64,000 nt of DNA from contig CM049313.1 of assembly GCA_026874595.1 (NCBI GenBank), forward strand, positions 28,766,008 through 28,830,007. The letters are read 5' to 3'. This DNA is from Sipunculus nudus. Lineage: Eukaryota; Annelida; Sipuncula; Golfingiida; Sipunculidae. This document shows, in pieces, positions 44,755 to 57,497 of the stretch. Below the pieces are notes generated by a model. That model saw only the letters and a list, made by a program, of their open reading frames with translations. It was not told the DNA's origin and searched no databases. Both the position numbers and the translations under genes were made by a program. Position 1 is the stretch's first letter; each line of letters opens with the position of its first letter.

Positions 44755-46341
44755 AGCAATTGAGGCAATTATAAAGCAATTAAATATCAGGGCGACGTAA
44801 CAGTATGCGAGGTTTATGAAACATTTAAATATGAGGGCGACGTACCAGTAGTTGATATTTATAAAACATTTAAGTGTGAGGTTGACGTGACAGTAGGTGA
44901 GGTTTAAAACCATTTAAGATTCGGGGCGACGTGACAGTAGGTGAGGTTTAAACAATAGGGAGACGTAACAGTAGGCGAGGTTTATTAAACCCTGATGTAT
45001 GAGAGGGACGTGGCAATAGGCGAGATTTATAAAGCATTTAAGTATGAGTGCTACGTGACAGTAAGTGAGGTTTATAAAGCATTAAAGTGTCAGGGCGACA
45101 TGGCAGCAATTGAGGTTTATAAAACATTAAATATGAGGGCTTAGGACAGTAGGTGAGTTTTATAAACATCGCAACGTGGCATTAGGTGAGGTTAAAAAAG
45201 CATTTAAGTGCAAGGGCGACGTAACCGTAGGCGAGGTTTAATAAACATTTAAGTGTGAGGTTGACGTGAAATTAGGTGAGGTATATAACTCATTTAAATT
45301 TTGGGGCGACGTGACAGTAGTCAGGGTTATTTAAGCCTGATGTGTGAGAGTAAGGGGGCAATAGGCAAGGTTTATAAAGTATTTAAGTGTGAGTGCGACG
45401 TGACAGTAGGTTAGATTTACAAAGCTTTTAAGTGTGCTGTCGACATGGTATTAGGTAAGGATTATAACGCATTTAAATATAAAGATGCATAACAGTAGCT
45501 GAGGTTTATCAAATACTTCACTGTGAGGGCTACGTAGCAATAGGCGAAGTCTATAAAGCATTCAAGTGTGAGTGCGACGTAACCGTAAGGGAGGTTTATT
45601 AAACATTTAAGTGTGAGGTTAACGTGACAGTAATTGATATTTATAAAACATTTTAAGTGTGTGGTTGACATGACAGTAGGTGAGGTTTAAAAAACAGGGA
45701 GACGTAACAATTGGCGAGGTTTATTAAACCCTGATGTGTGAGAGCGACGTGGCAAAAGGCGAGGTTTATGAAATATTTATGTGTATGGGCGCCGTGACAG
45801 TAGTTGAGATTGATGAAGCATTTAAGTCTGGGCTGACATGAAATGAGGTAGGGTTTATTAAGCGTTAAAGTGTAAGGGCGACATGGCAGCAATTGAGGCA
45901 ATTATAAAGCAATTAAAAATCAGGTCGACGTGACAGTGTGGGAGCTTTATAAAACATTTAAATATGAGGGCGACGTGCCAGTGGTTGATATTTATAAACC
46001 ATTTATGTGTGAGGTTGACGTGCCAGCAGGTGAGGTTTAAAACCATTTAAATTTGGGTGCGACTTGACAGTAGGTGAGATTGAAAGAACAGGGAGACATT
46101 GCAGTAGGCATGGTTTATTAAACCTTGATGTGTGAGAGCGACATAGCAATAGGCCAGGTTTATAAAGCATTTAAGGGTGAGTGCGACGTAACCGTAGGCG
46201 AGGTTTATTAAACATTTAAGTGTGAGGTTAACGTGACAGTAGTTGATATTTATAAAACATTTCAAGTGTGAGAGCGACGTGACAGTAGATGAGGTTTATA
46301 AAGCATTTAAGTAGCAGGGCGCCGTAACCGAGGGCTAGGTT
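44755..46341 (+). repeat. 45-bp minisatellite array, segment 4
   Basis: Same unit and orientation as before. The opening block (44755-45000, 'caattgaggcaattataaagcaattaaatatcagg') is a copy of blocks at 41030-41260, 45890-46110, 47330-47560 and 51195-51440. Confidence 0.9.
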
Positions 46342-46588
46342 TAATTGCTTTTAAAACCTTATATGCTTCCAACTCCCCTTGACACTTAATGCTTTGTAAC
46401 CTCACTTACTGTTACGTCGCACTCACACTTAAATGCTTTATAAACCTCGCCTATTGCCACTTCGCTCTCACACATCAGGGTTAAATAAACCTCACATACT
46501 GTCAGGTCGCCCTCTTTTATAAACCTCATCTACTGTCACGTCGCCCAGAACATAAATGGGTTATAAACCTCACCTACTGTCACGCCAC
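46342..46588 (-). repeat. inverted block of the 45-bp array
   Basis: Here the unit reads in the opposite direction (TATAAACCTCACCTACTGTC and GTCGCCCTC). Read on the minus strand, the block has the distinctive 'ggttacaaagcattaagtgtcaagggga-ttggaa' variant found at about 34440-34500 and 40498-40556. It is therefore an inverted copy of a piece of the same array. Array orientation is normal on both sides. Confidence 0.85.
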
Positions 46589-49500
46589 GTTACCGTGATA
46601 TTAGGTAATCATGTGTGAGAGCGACGTGGTAGTTGCCGTTTATATATCATTGAAATATAAGGACGCTCACCAGTAGTTGAGGTTTATAAAACACTTTAAG
46701 TGTGAGGACGACGTAGCTGAAGGCTAGGTTTATTAAACCCATATGTGTGTAGACGGCGTGGTTGTATTCGGAGTTTAGAAAGCATTTTAATATGAGGACG
46801 CTGAACAGTAGCTGAGGTTCATAAAACATTTACTTGTATGGTCGACGTGACAGTAAGTGAGATTTATGAAGCATTTAAGTTTGAGTACGACGTAACCGAA
46901 GCGAGGTTTATTTAACATTTAAGTGTGAGGTTAACATGACAGTAATTGATATTTATAAAACATTTTCAGTGTGAGAGCGACGTGACAGTAGATGAGGTTT
47001 ATAAGCATTTAAGTAGGAGGGCAGCGTAAACGTAGGTTTATTAAACATTAATGTGAGAGGCTGACGTGACAGTAGGTGAGGTTTATAACCATTTAAGATT
47101 CGGGGCGACGTGACAGTAGGTGAGGTTTAAACAACAGGGAGACGTAACAGTAGGCGAGGTTTATTAAACCCTGATGTGTGAGAGCGACGTGGCAATGGAC
47201 GAAGTTTATAAAGCATTTAAGTGTGAGTGCGACGTGACAGTAATTGAGATTGATGAAGCATTTAACTCTCGGGCGACATGACATAAGGTAAGGATTATAA
47301 AGCGTTTAAGTGTAAGGGCGACATGGCAGCAATTGGGACAATTATAAAGCCTTTAAATATCAGGGCGACGTGACAGTATGCGATGTTTATAAAACATTTA
47401 ACTGTGAGGGCGACTTCGCAGAAGTTTATATTTATAAAACATTTAAGTGTGAGGTTGACGTGACAGCAGGAGAGGTCTATATCCATTTTAGTTTGGGGGC
47501 GGCTTGACATAGGTGAGGTTTAAAGAGCAGAGAGACGTAACAGTAGGCGAGGTTTATTAAACCTTAGTGTGAGAGTGACGTGGCAATAGGCGAGGATTAT
47601 AAAGCATTTAAGTGTGAGTGCGACGTGACAGTAAGTGAGGTTTATAAAGCATTAAAGTGTCAGGGCGACATGGCAGCAATTGAGATTCATAAAACATTAA
47701 ATATGATTGTTTGGAACAGTAGGTGAGTTTTAAAGAACAAGGAGACGTAACAGTCGGCCACGTTTACTAAACCTTGATGTTTGAGGTCGACGTGACAGAA
47801 GGCGAGGTTTGTAAAGCATTTAACAGTGAGTGCGACGTGACAGTAAGTGAGGTTTATAAGGCATTAAAGTGTCAGGGCGAAATTGGCTGCAACTGAGGTT
47901 TATAAAACATTAAAAATTAGGGCTTGGGACAGTAGGTGAGGTTTATGAAGCATTTAAGGGTAAGGGCGACGTAGAAGTGGTTGAGGTTTATAAAACATTT
48001 AAATATAAGGATGATTAACAGTAGCTGAGGTTTATCAAACATTTAAGTGTGGGGCCGGCGTGGCAATAGGCGAGGTTTATTAAGAATTTAAGTGTGAGTG
48101 CGACGTAACCGTAGGAGAGGTTTATTAAACATTTAAGTGTCAGGTTGACGTGACAGAAGGTGAGGTTTCTAACTCATTTAATTTTGGGGGCGACATGACA
48201 GTAGATGAGGTTTATAAAACAGGGCGACGTGACAGTAGTCAGGGTTTATTTAAGCTTGATGTGTGAGAGTGAGGTGGCAATAAACGAAATTGATAAAGCA
48301 TTTAAGTTTGAGGGCGGTAGTGGTTGAGGTTTATAAACATTTAAAATTAAGGATGATTAACAGTAGCTGAGGTTTATCAAACACTTAAGTGTGAGTGCGA
48401 CGTGGCAGTAGGTGAGTTTTATAACCAATTTAAGTTTAAGTATGACGTGACAGTAGTTTAGGTTTAAAGAACACGGAGACGTAATAGTAGGCGAGGTTTA
48501 TAAAACAGCGCGACGTGACATTCGGTGATGTATATAAAGCAGGGCCACGTGAAATTAGGTTAGACTTATAAACCATTTGAGTGTGCCGGCCACGTGACAT
48601 TAGGTAAGGATAATTAAAGTGTGAAGACGTAGTAGATGATGTTTATAAAGCATTTAAATATGACGACGCTTAACATAAGCTGAGCTTTATAAAACACTTT
48701 AGTATGAGGGCGACGTAACCGTATGTGAGGTTTATAACCTATTTATGTCTGGGGGCGATGTGACAGTAGGTGAGGTTTAAAAAAGGGCGACGTGACAGTA
48801 TATGAGGTTTATTTAGTGATTTTTATAGAGTATATAAGTGTCAGGGCGACATGGCAGCAGTTGAGGTTTATAAAGCAATTAAATATGCGGGCGCGGGACA
48901 GAAGGTGAGGCTAATAAAACAGCGCGACGTGACTGAAGGTAAGGTTTATAAGGCAATTAAATATGAGAGCGCCCGACAGTAGGCGAGGTTTTTAGAGCAT
49001 TTAAGTGTAAGGGCGACGTAATTATTTGGCGCGTGACAATAGGTGAGTTTTATAAAACATTTAAGTGTGAGGGCGACATGACAGTAGGTGAGATTTTTAA
49101 GTCAGTGCGAGGGCGCGTGACAATAGGTGATGTAGGCCAGGTTTATAAAACATTTAAGTATGAGGGCGACGTAACCGTAGGCGAGGTTTATTTACCATTT
49201 AATTGTGAGGTTGACGAGACAGTAGGTGAGGTTTATAACCCATTTATGTTTGGGGGCGATGTGACAGTAGGCGAGGTTTAAAAAAAAGGTCGACGTGCCA
49301 GTGTATGAGGTTTATTTAACCCTGTTGTGTGAGAGCGACGTGGCAATAGGCGAAGTTAATAAAGCATTTAAGTTTGAGTACGACTTGACAGTAAGTGAGG
49401 TTCATAAGGCAATTAAATATGAGGGCGCCCGACAGTAGGTGAGGTTAATAGATAAACATTTAAGTGTGAGGGTGACTTGACAGTAGGTGCTAATGAGGTT

Positions 49501-52500
49501 TAAGTGTTTAGCGCGTGACAATAGTTTTATAAAACATTTAAGTGTGAGGGCGACATGACAGTAGGTGAGGTTTTTAAGTCAGTTCGAGAGCGCGAGACGG
49601 TAGATGAATTTTATTAAACTGCGCGACGTGACAGTTTATATAGCATTTAAGTGTGAGTCTGACGTGACGGAGCGAGGTTTGTAAACATTTAAATATGAGG
49701 GCGACTTGGCAGTAGTTTAGATTTAAAACAGCATTTAAATATGAGAGCGATATGGCAGGAGGTGAGGTTTATAACCGATTTAGGTGTGTCGGCTAAGTTA
49801 CAGTAGATGAGGTATATAAAGCAGGGCGAAGTAAATGAAGGTTAGATTTAAAAAGCATTTAAAGTTGAGGTTGACGTGACAGTAGGCGAGGTTTATTTAA
49901 CCCTGATGTATGAGAGCGAAGTGGTAATAGGCGAGGTTAATAAAGCATTAAAGTGTGAGTTGGGACGTGACGGTAGGTGAGGTTTATAAAGCATTTCAGT
50001 GCCAGGGCGACGTGACAATAGGCAAGGTTGATAAAGCACATAAGTGTGAGGGTGACGTGACAGTAGGTGAGATTTATAAAGGATTTAAGTTTAGGACCGA
50101 CGTGGCATTAGGCAGAATTGAAAAGCATTAAAATGTTAGGGCGACGTGGTAGTGGTTGAGGTTAATAAAGCAATTAAATATAACGATGCTTAACAGTAGC
50201 TGAGGCTTATCAAACACTTAATTGTGAGGGCGACGTGACATTAGGCGAAGTTTATAGAGCATTTAAGTGTAAGGGTGACGTGTCAGTAGGTGAGGTGAAT
50301 AGAGCGTTTAAGTTTGAGGGGAACATGGCAGTAGTTGAGGTTTATAAGGCAATTAAATATGAGGGCGCGGGACGGTAGGTGAGGTTTAAAACATTTAAGT
50401 GTGAGGGTGACGTGACAGTAGGTGCCATTGAGGTTTATAGTCCCTTATGTGTAACGGTTAGGTTTCAATAGGGAAAGGTTTTTAAAGCATTTAAGTGTGA
50501 GGGCGACATGACAGTAGGTGAGGTTTATAAAACATTAAATTGTTTGGGCGCGTGATATTAGATAAGTTTTATATAACATTTCAGTGTGAGGGCTACATGA
50601 CAGTAGGCGAGGTTTGTCAAACATTTTAGTGTTTGGGCGCGTGACATTAGATAAGTTTTATAAAACATTTCCCAGTGAGTGGCTACATGACATTAGTTGA
50701 GGTTTATAAATCAATGCGAGACCGCGGGACAGTAGGTGAATTTTATAAAACAACGCGGCGTGGCAGTAGGTGAGGTTTATAACTGATTTAGGATTGGGGG
50801 CGACGTGACAGTAGATGAGGTTTATAAAACAGGGCGACGTGAGGTAAGGATATAAAGCGTTTAAGTGTCAGGGCGATTTGGGAGCAATCGGGGGACAGTA
50901 TGCGACGTTTATAAAACATTTATATATTAGGACGACGTGCCAGTAGTTGATATTTATAAAGCATTTAAGTGTGAGGTTGACGTGACAGTAGGTGAGGTTT
51001 AAAAAACAGGGAGACGTAACAATTGGCAGGGATTATTAAACCCTGATGTGTGAGACCGACGTGGCAAAAGGCGAGGTTAATGAAATATTTATGTGTATGG
51101 GCGCCGTGACAGTAGTTGAGATTGATGAAGCATTTAAGTCTTGGCTGACATGACATTAGGTAGGGTTTCTTAAGCGTTAAGTGTAAGGGCGACATGGCAG
51201 CAATTGAGGCAGTTATAAAGCTATTAAGTATCAGGAGGACGTGACAGTATGCGAGCTTTATAAAACATTTAAATATGAGGGCGACGTGGCAGTAGTTGAT
51301 ATTTATAAAACATTTAAGTGTGAGGTTGACGTGCCAGCAGGTGAGGTTTAAAACCATTTTAGTTTGGGTGCGACTTGACAGTAGGTGAGGATGAAAGAAC
51401 AGGGAGACGTAACAGTAGGCGAGGTTTATTAAACCTTGATGTGTGAGAGCGACGTGGCAATAGGCGAGGTTTATAAAGCATTTAAGTGTGAGTGCGACGT
51501 AACCATAGGCGAGGTTTATTAAACATTTAAGTGTGAGGTTAACGTGACTGTAGTTGATATTTATAAAACATTTCAAGTGTGAGGGCTACATGACAGTAGG
51601 TGAGGTTTATAAAACATGTAAGTGTGAGGGTGATGATACAGTAGTTTATAATCCCTTATGTGTAAGGGTCAGGTTTCAATAGGCGAGGTTTTTAGAGCAT
51701 TTAAGTGTAAGGGCGACGTAATTATTTGGCGCGTGACAATAGGTGAGTTTTATAAAACATTTAAGTGTGAGGGCGACATGACAGTAGGTGAGGTTTATAA
51801 GTCAGTGCGAGGGCGCGTGACAATAGGTGATCTTTATAAAGCATTAAGTGTGAGTGCGACTTTACTGTAGGCGAGGATTATTAAACATTTAAGTGTGAGG
51901 TTTACGTGACAGTAGACGAGGTTTATAAAATGGCCGACGTGACAGTAGTGGAGGTTTATAAAAGCCTGATGTGTGAGAGCGAGGTGGCAATAGTCGAGGT
52001 TTATAAAGGATTTAAGTGTGAGTTGCGACGTGACATTAGGTGAAGTTAATAAAGCAATTAATTGTCAGGGTGACATGGCAGCAAATGAGGTTGATAAAGC
52101 AATTAAATATAAGGGCGCGGGACAGTAGGTGAGGTTTAAACCATTTAAGAGAGAAGGTGACGTGACAGTAGGTGCTAATGACGTTTATAGTCCCTTATGT
52201 GTAAGGGTTAGGTATCAATAGGCAACGTTTTTAAAGAATTTAAGTGAAAGGGCGACATGACAGTAGGTGAGGTTTGTTAAACATTTAAGTGTTTTGGCGC
52301 GTGACATTAGATAAGTTTTATAAAACATTTAAGTGTGAGGGCTACATGACAGTAGGCGAGGTTTAAAAATCAGTGCGAGGGCACGGGACAGTAAGTGAAT
52401 TTTATAAAACAACGTGGCGTGACAGTAGGTGAGGTTTATAAAGCTTTAAGTGTAAGGGCGACGTAACAGTAGGTGAAATTTATTAAACATTTAAGTTTGA

Positions 52501-52716
52501 GTCTGACGTGACAGGTGATGAGGTTTATAAAACAGGGCGACGTGACAGTAGTTTATTTAAGCCTGATGTGTGAGAGCGAGGTGACAATAGGCGAGGTTTA
52601 AAAAGCATTTATGCCTGGGGGCGACATGACATTAGGTAAGGATTATAAAGCGTCTAATTGTCAGGGCGACTTGACAGTATGCGAGGTTTATAAAACATTT
52701 AAATGTTTGCAGTTGA
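46589..52716 (+). repeat. 45-bp minisatellite array, segment 5
   Basis: This is the longest uninterrupted run of the 45-bp family, with many multi-unit blocks repeated within it. The minus-strand frame at 50965-51576 stays open for 203 codons of CFINLxYCHVALTLK-type repeats. This shows how a 45-bp unit without stops can mimic a gene. No start context, splice signal or known domain supports a protein. Confidence 0.9.
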
Positions 52717-53500
52717 TATTTCGGCGAAAACGACGTTTGTAACAGGTTCTAAATGGCCTAATGAAGCTTCTAAAATGCTTCTTTCGCAATTTAAATCGGC
52801 CATTTTTGCAGAAAACACGATCTTGTATTACGCGAAAACCGAGCTGATTTCGGCGAAAACGACATTTGTGACAAGTCCTAAAATAGACTAATGAAGCTTC
52901 TAAACAGGTCCTAAATGGACTAATGAATCTTCTAAAACGCTTCTTTCGCAAGGTAAATCGGCCATTTTTGCACAGAAAACGATCTTATATTACACGAAAA
53001 CCGAGCTGATTTCGGCGAAAACGACATTTCTAATAGGTTCTAAATGGCCTAATGAAGCTTCTAAAACGCTTCTTTCGCAATTTAAATCGGCCATTTTTGC
53101 ACAAAACACGATCTTGTATTACGCGAAAACCGAGCTGATTTCGGCCAAAACGACGTTTGTAACAGGTTCTAAATGGCCTAATAAAGCATTTAAAACGCTT
53201 CTTTTGCAATTTAAATCAGCCATTTTTGCAGAAAACACGATCTTGTATTATGCAAAAATCGAGCTGATTTCGGCGAAAACGACGTTTGTAACAGGTTCTA
53301 CATGGCCTAATGAAGCTTCTTAAACGCTTCTTTCGCAATTTAAATCGGCCATTTTTGCATAAAACACGATCTTGTATTACGCGAAAACCGAGCTGATTTC
53401 GGCGAAAATGACGTTTGTAACAGGGCCTAAATAGCCTAATGAAGCTTCTTAAACGCTTCTTTCGCAATTTAAATCGGCCATTTCTCAGAAAACACGATCT
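52717..53500 (+). repeat. diverged proximal edge of the 129-bp satellite
   Basis: The first six or so 129-bp units are truncated or carry indels and private substitutions (for example 'aaaatagactaatg' at 52878-52892 and 'aaaatgacg' at 53405). Units deeper in are almost identical. An edge more diverged than the core is the usual outcome of unequal exchange. Confidence 0.85.
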
Positions 53501-55490
53501 TGTATTACGCGAAAACAGAGCTCATTTTGGCGGAAACGACGTTTGTAACAAGTTCTAAATGGCCTAATGAAGCTTCTAAAACGCTTCTTTCGCAATTAAA
53601 ATCGGCCATTTTTGCACAAAACACGATCGTGTATTACGCGGAAACCGGGCTGATTTCGGCGAAAACGACGTTTGTAACAGGGTCTAAATGGCCTAATGGA
53701 GCTTCTAAAACGCTTCTTTCGCAATTTAAATCGGCCATTTTTGCAGAAAACACGATCTTGTATTACGCGAAAACCGAGCTGATTTCGGCCAAAACGACGT
53801 TTGTAACAGGGTCTAAATGGCCAAATGAAGCTTCTAAAACGCTTCTTTCGCAATTTAAATCGGCCATTTTTTGCACAAAACACGATCTTCTATTACGCGA
53901 AAACCGAGCTGATTTCGGCGAAAACGACGTTTGTAACAGGGTCTAAATGGCCTAATGAAGCTTCTAAAACGCTTTTTTCGCAATTTAGATCGGCCATTTT
54001 TGCACAAAACACGATCTTGTATTACGCGAAAACCGAGCTGATTTCGGCGAAAACGACGTTTGTAACAGGGTCTAAATGGCCTAATGAAGCTTCTAAAACG
54101 CTTCTTTCGCAATTTAAATCGGCCATTTTTGCACAAAACACGATCTTGTATTACGAGAAAACCGAGCTGATTTCGGCGAAAACGACGTTTATAACAGGGT
54201 CTAAATCGGGCAATGAAGCTTCTAAAACGCTTCTTTCGCAATTTAGATCGGCCATTTTTGCACAAAACATGATCTTGTATTACGCGAAAACCGAGCTGAT
54301 TTCGGCGTAAACGACGTTTGTAACAGGGTCTAAATGGCCTAATGAAGCTTCTAAAACGCTTTTTTCGCAATTTAGATCGGCCATTTTTGCACAAAACACG
54401 ATCTTGTATTACGCGAAAACCGAGCTGATTTCGGCGAAAACGACGTTTGTAACAGGGTCTAAATGGCCTAATGAAGCTTCTAAAACGCTTCTTTCACAAT
54501 TTAAATCGGCCATTTTTGCACAAAACACGATCTTGTATTACGCGAAAACCGAGCTGATTTCGGCGAAAACGACGTTTGTAACAGGGTCTAAATGGCCTAA
54601 TGAAGCTTCTAAAACGCTTCTTTCGCAATTTAAATCGGCCATTTTTTGCAGAAAACACGATCTTGTATTACGCGAAAACCGAGCTGATTTCGGCGAAAAC
54701 GGCGTTTGTAACAGGGTCTAAATGGCCTAATGAAGCTTCTAAAAACGCTTCTTTCGCAATTTAAATCGGCCATTTTTGCACGAAACACGATCTTGTATTA
54801 CGCAAAAACCGAGCTGATTTCGGCGAAAACGACGTTTGTAACAGGGTCTAAATGGCCTAATGAAGCTTCTAAAACGCTTCTTTCGCAATTTAAATCGGCC
54901 ATTTTTGCAGAAAACACGATCTTGTATTACGCGAAAACTGAGCTGATTTCGGCAAAAACGACGTTTGTAACAGGGTCTAAATGGCCTAATGAAGCTTCTA
55001 AAACGCTTCTTTCGCAATTTAAATCGGCCATTTTGCAGAAAACACAATCTTGTATTACGCGAAAACCGAGCTGATTTCGGCGAAAACGACGTTTGTAACA
55101 GGGTCTAAATGGCCTAATGAAGCTTCTAAAACGCTTCTTTCGCAATTTAAATCGGCCATTTTTGCAGAAAACACGATCTTGTATTACGCGAAAACTGAGC
55201 CGATTTCGGCGAAAACGACGTTTGTAACAGGGTCTAAATGGCCTAATGAAGCTTCTAAAACGCTTCTTTCGCAATTTAAATCGGCCATTTTTGCACAAAA
55301 CACGATCTTGTATTACGCGAAAACCGAGCCCATTTCGGCGAAAACGACGTTTGTAACAGGGTCTAAATGGCCTAATGAAGCTTCTAAAACGCTTCTTTCG
55401 CAATTTAAATCGGCCATTTTTGCACAAAACACGATCTTGTATTACGCAAAAACCGAGCCGATTTCGGCGAAAACGACGTTTGTAACAGGG

Positions 55491-55562
55491 TCTAAATCGG
55501 GTAATGAAGATCCTAAATGGCTTCTTTAGCATCAGATAACGGCCATTTTTGCAGAAAACACG
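55491..55562 (+). repeat. marker variant unit of the 129-bp satellite (1 of 4)
   Basis: TCTAAATCGGGTAATGAAGA, then CCTAAATGGCTTCTTTAGCA and TCAGATAACGG, replaces the usual second half. It introduces a plus-strand stop. The next unit has GAGCAGATT and CTTTTGCAATTT. Identical composites start at 57426, 61169 and 62719. Confidence 0.9.
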
Positions 55563-57425
55563 ATCTTGTATTACGCGAAAACCGAGCAGATTTCGGCGAA
55601 AACGACGTTTGTAACAGGGTCTAAATGGCCTAATGAAGCTTCTAAAACGCTTCTTTTGCAATTTAAATCGGCCATTTTTGCACAAAACACGATCTTGTAT
55701 TACGCGAAAACCGAGCTGATTTCGGCGAAAACGACGTTTGTAACAGGGTCTAAATGGCCTAATGAAGCTTCTAAAACGCTTCTTTCGCAATTTAAATCGG
55801 CCATTTTTGCAGAAAACACGATCTTGTATTACGCGAAAACCGAGCCCATTTCGGCGAAAACGACGTTTGTAACAGGGTCTAAATGGCCTAATGAAGCTTC
55901 TAAAACGCTTCTTTCGCAATTTAAATCGGCCATTTTTGCAGAAAACACGATCTTGTATTACGCGAAAACCGAGCCCATTTCGGCGAAAACGACGTTTGTA
56001 ACAGGGTCTAAATGGCCTAATGAAGCTTCTAAAACGCTTCTTTCGCAATTTAAATCGGCCATTTTTGCACAAAACACGATCTTGTATTACGCGAAAACCG
56101 AGCTGATTTCGGCGAAAACGACGTTTGTAACAGGGTCTAAATGGCCTAATGAAGCTTCTAAAACGCTTCTTTCGCAATTTAAATCGGCCATTTTTGCACA
56201 AAACACGATCTTGTATTACGCGAAAACCGAGCTGATTTCGGCGAAAACGACGTTTGTAACAGGGTCTAAATGGCCTAATGAAGCTTCTAAAACGCTTCTT
56301 TCGCAATTTAAATCGACCATTTTTGCACAAAACACGATCTTGTATTACGCGAAATCCGAGCCCATTTCGGCGAAAACGACGTTTGTAACAGGGACTAAAT
56401 GGCCTAATGAAGCTTCTAAAACGCTTCTTTCGCAATTTAAATCGGCCATTTTTGCACAAAACACGATCTTGTATTACGCGAAAACCGAGCTGATTTCGGC
56501 GAAAACGACGTTTGTAACAGGGTCTAAATGGCCTAATGAAGCTTCTAAAACGCTTCTTTCGCAATTTAAATCGGCCATTTTTGCACAAAACACGATCTTG
56601 TATTACGCGAAAACCGAGCCCATTTCGGCGAAAACGACGTTTGTAACAGGGTCTAAATGGCCTAATGAAGCTTCTAAAACGCTTCTTTCGCAATTTAAAT
56701 CGGCCATTTTTGCACAAAACACGATCTTGTATTACGCGAAAACCGAGCCCATTTCGGCGAAAACGACGTTTGTAACAGGGTCTAAATGGCCTAATGAAGC
56801 TTCTAAAACGCTTCTTTCGCAATTTAAATCGGCCATTTTTGCACAAAACACGATCTTGTATTTCGCGAAAACCGAGCTGATTTCGGCGAAAACGACGTTT
56901 GTAACAGGGTCTAAATGGCCTAATGAAGCTTCTAAAACGCTTCTTTCGCAATTTAAATCGGCCATTTTTGCAGAAAACACGATCTTGTATTACGCGAAAA
57001 CCGAGCCCATTTCGGCGAAAACGACGTTTGTAACAGGGTCTAAATGGCCTAATGAAGCTTCTAAAACGCTTCTTTCGCAATTTAAATCGGCCATTTTTGC
57101 ACAAAACACGATCTTGTATTACGCGAAAACCGAGCTGATTTCGGCGAAAACGACGTTTGTAACAGGGTCTAAATGGCCTAATGAAGCTTCTAAAACGCTT
57201 CTTTCGCAATTTAAATCGGCCATTTTTGCACAAAACACGATCTTGTATTACGCGAAAACCGAGCCCATTTCGGCGAAAACGACGTTTGTAACAGGGTCTA
57301 AATGGCCTAATGAAGCTTCTAAAACGCTTCTTTCGCAATTTAAATCGGCCATTTTTGCACAAAACACGATCTTGTATTACGCAAAAACCGAGCCGATTTC
57401 GGCGAAAACGACGTTTGTAACAGGG

Positions 57426-57497
57426 TCTAAATCGGGTAATGAAGATCCTAAATGGCTTCTTTAGCATCAGATAACGGCCATTTTTGCAGAAAACACG
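57426..57497 (+). repeat. marker variant unit (2 of 4)
   Basis: Same variant block as at 55491, exactly 1935 bp (15 x 129) downstream. Confidence 0.9.

Noticed and set aside
50965-51576. A 203-codon minus-strand frame in the 45-bp array as a gene
   Set aside because: It consists only of 15-residue translations of the minisatellite, and neighbouring units carry stops and frameshifts. The opposite strand is equally open in places.
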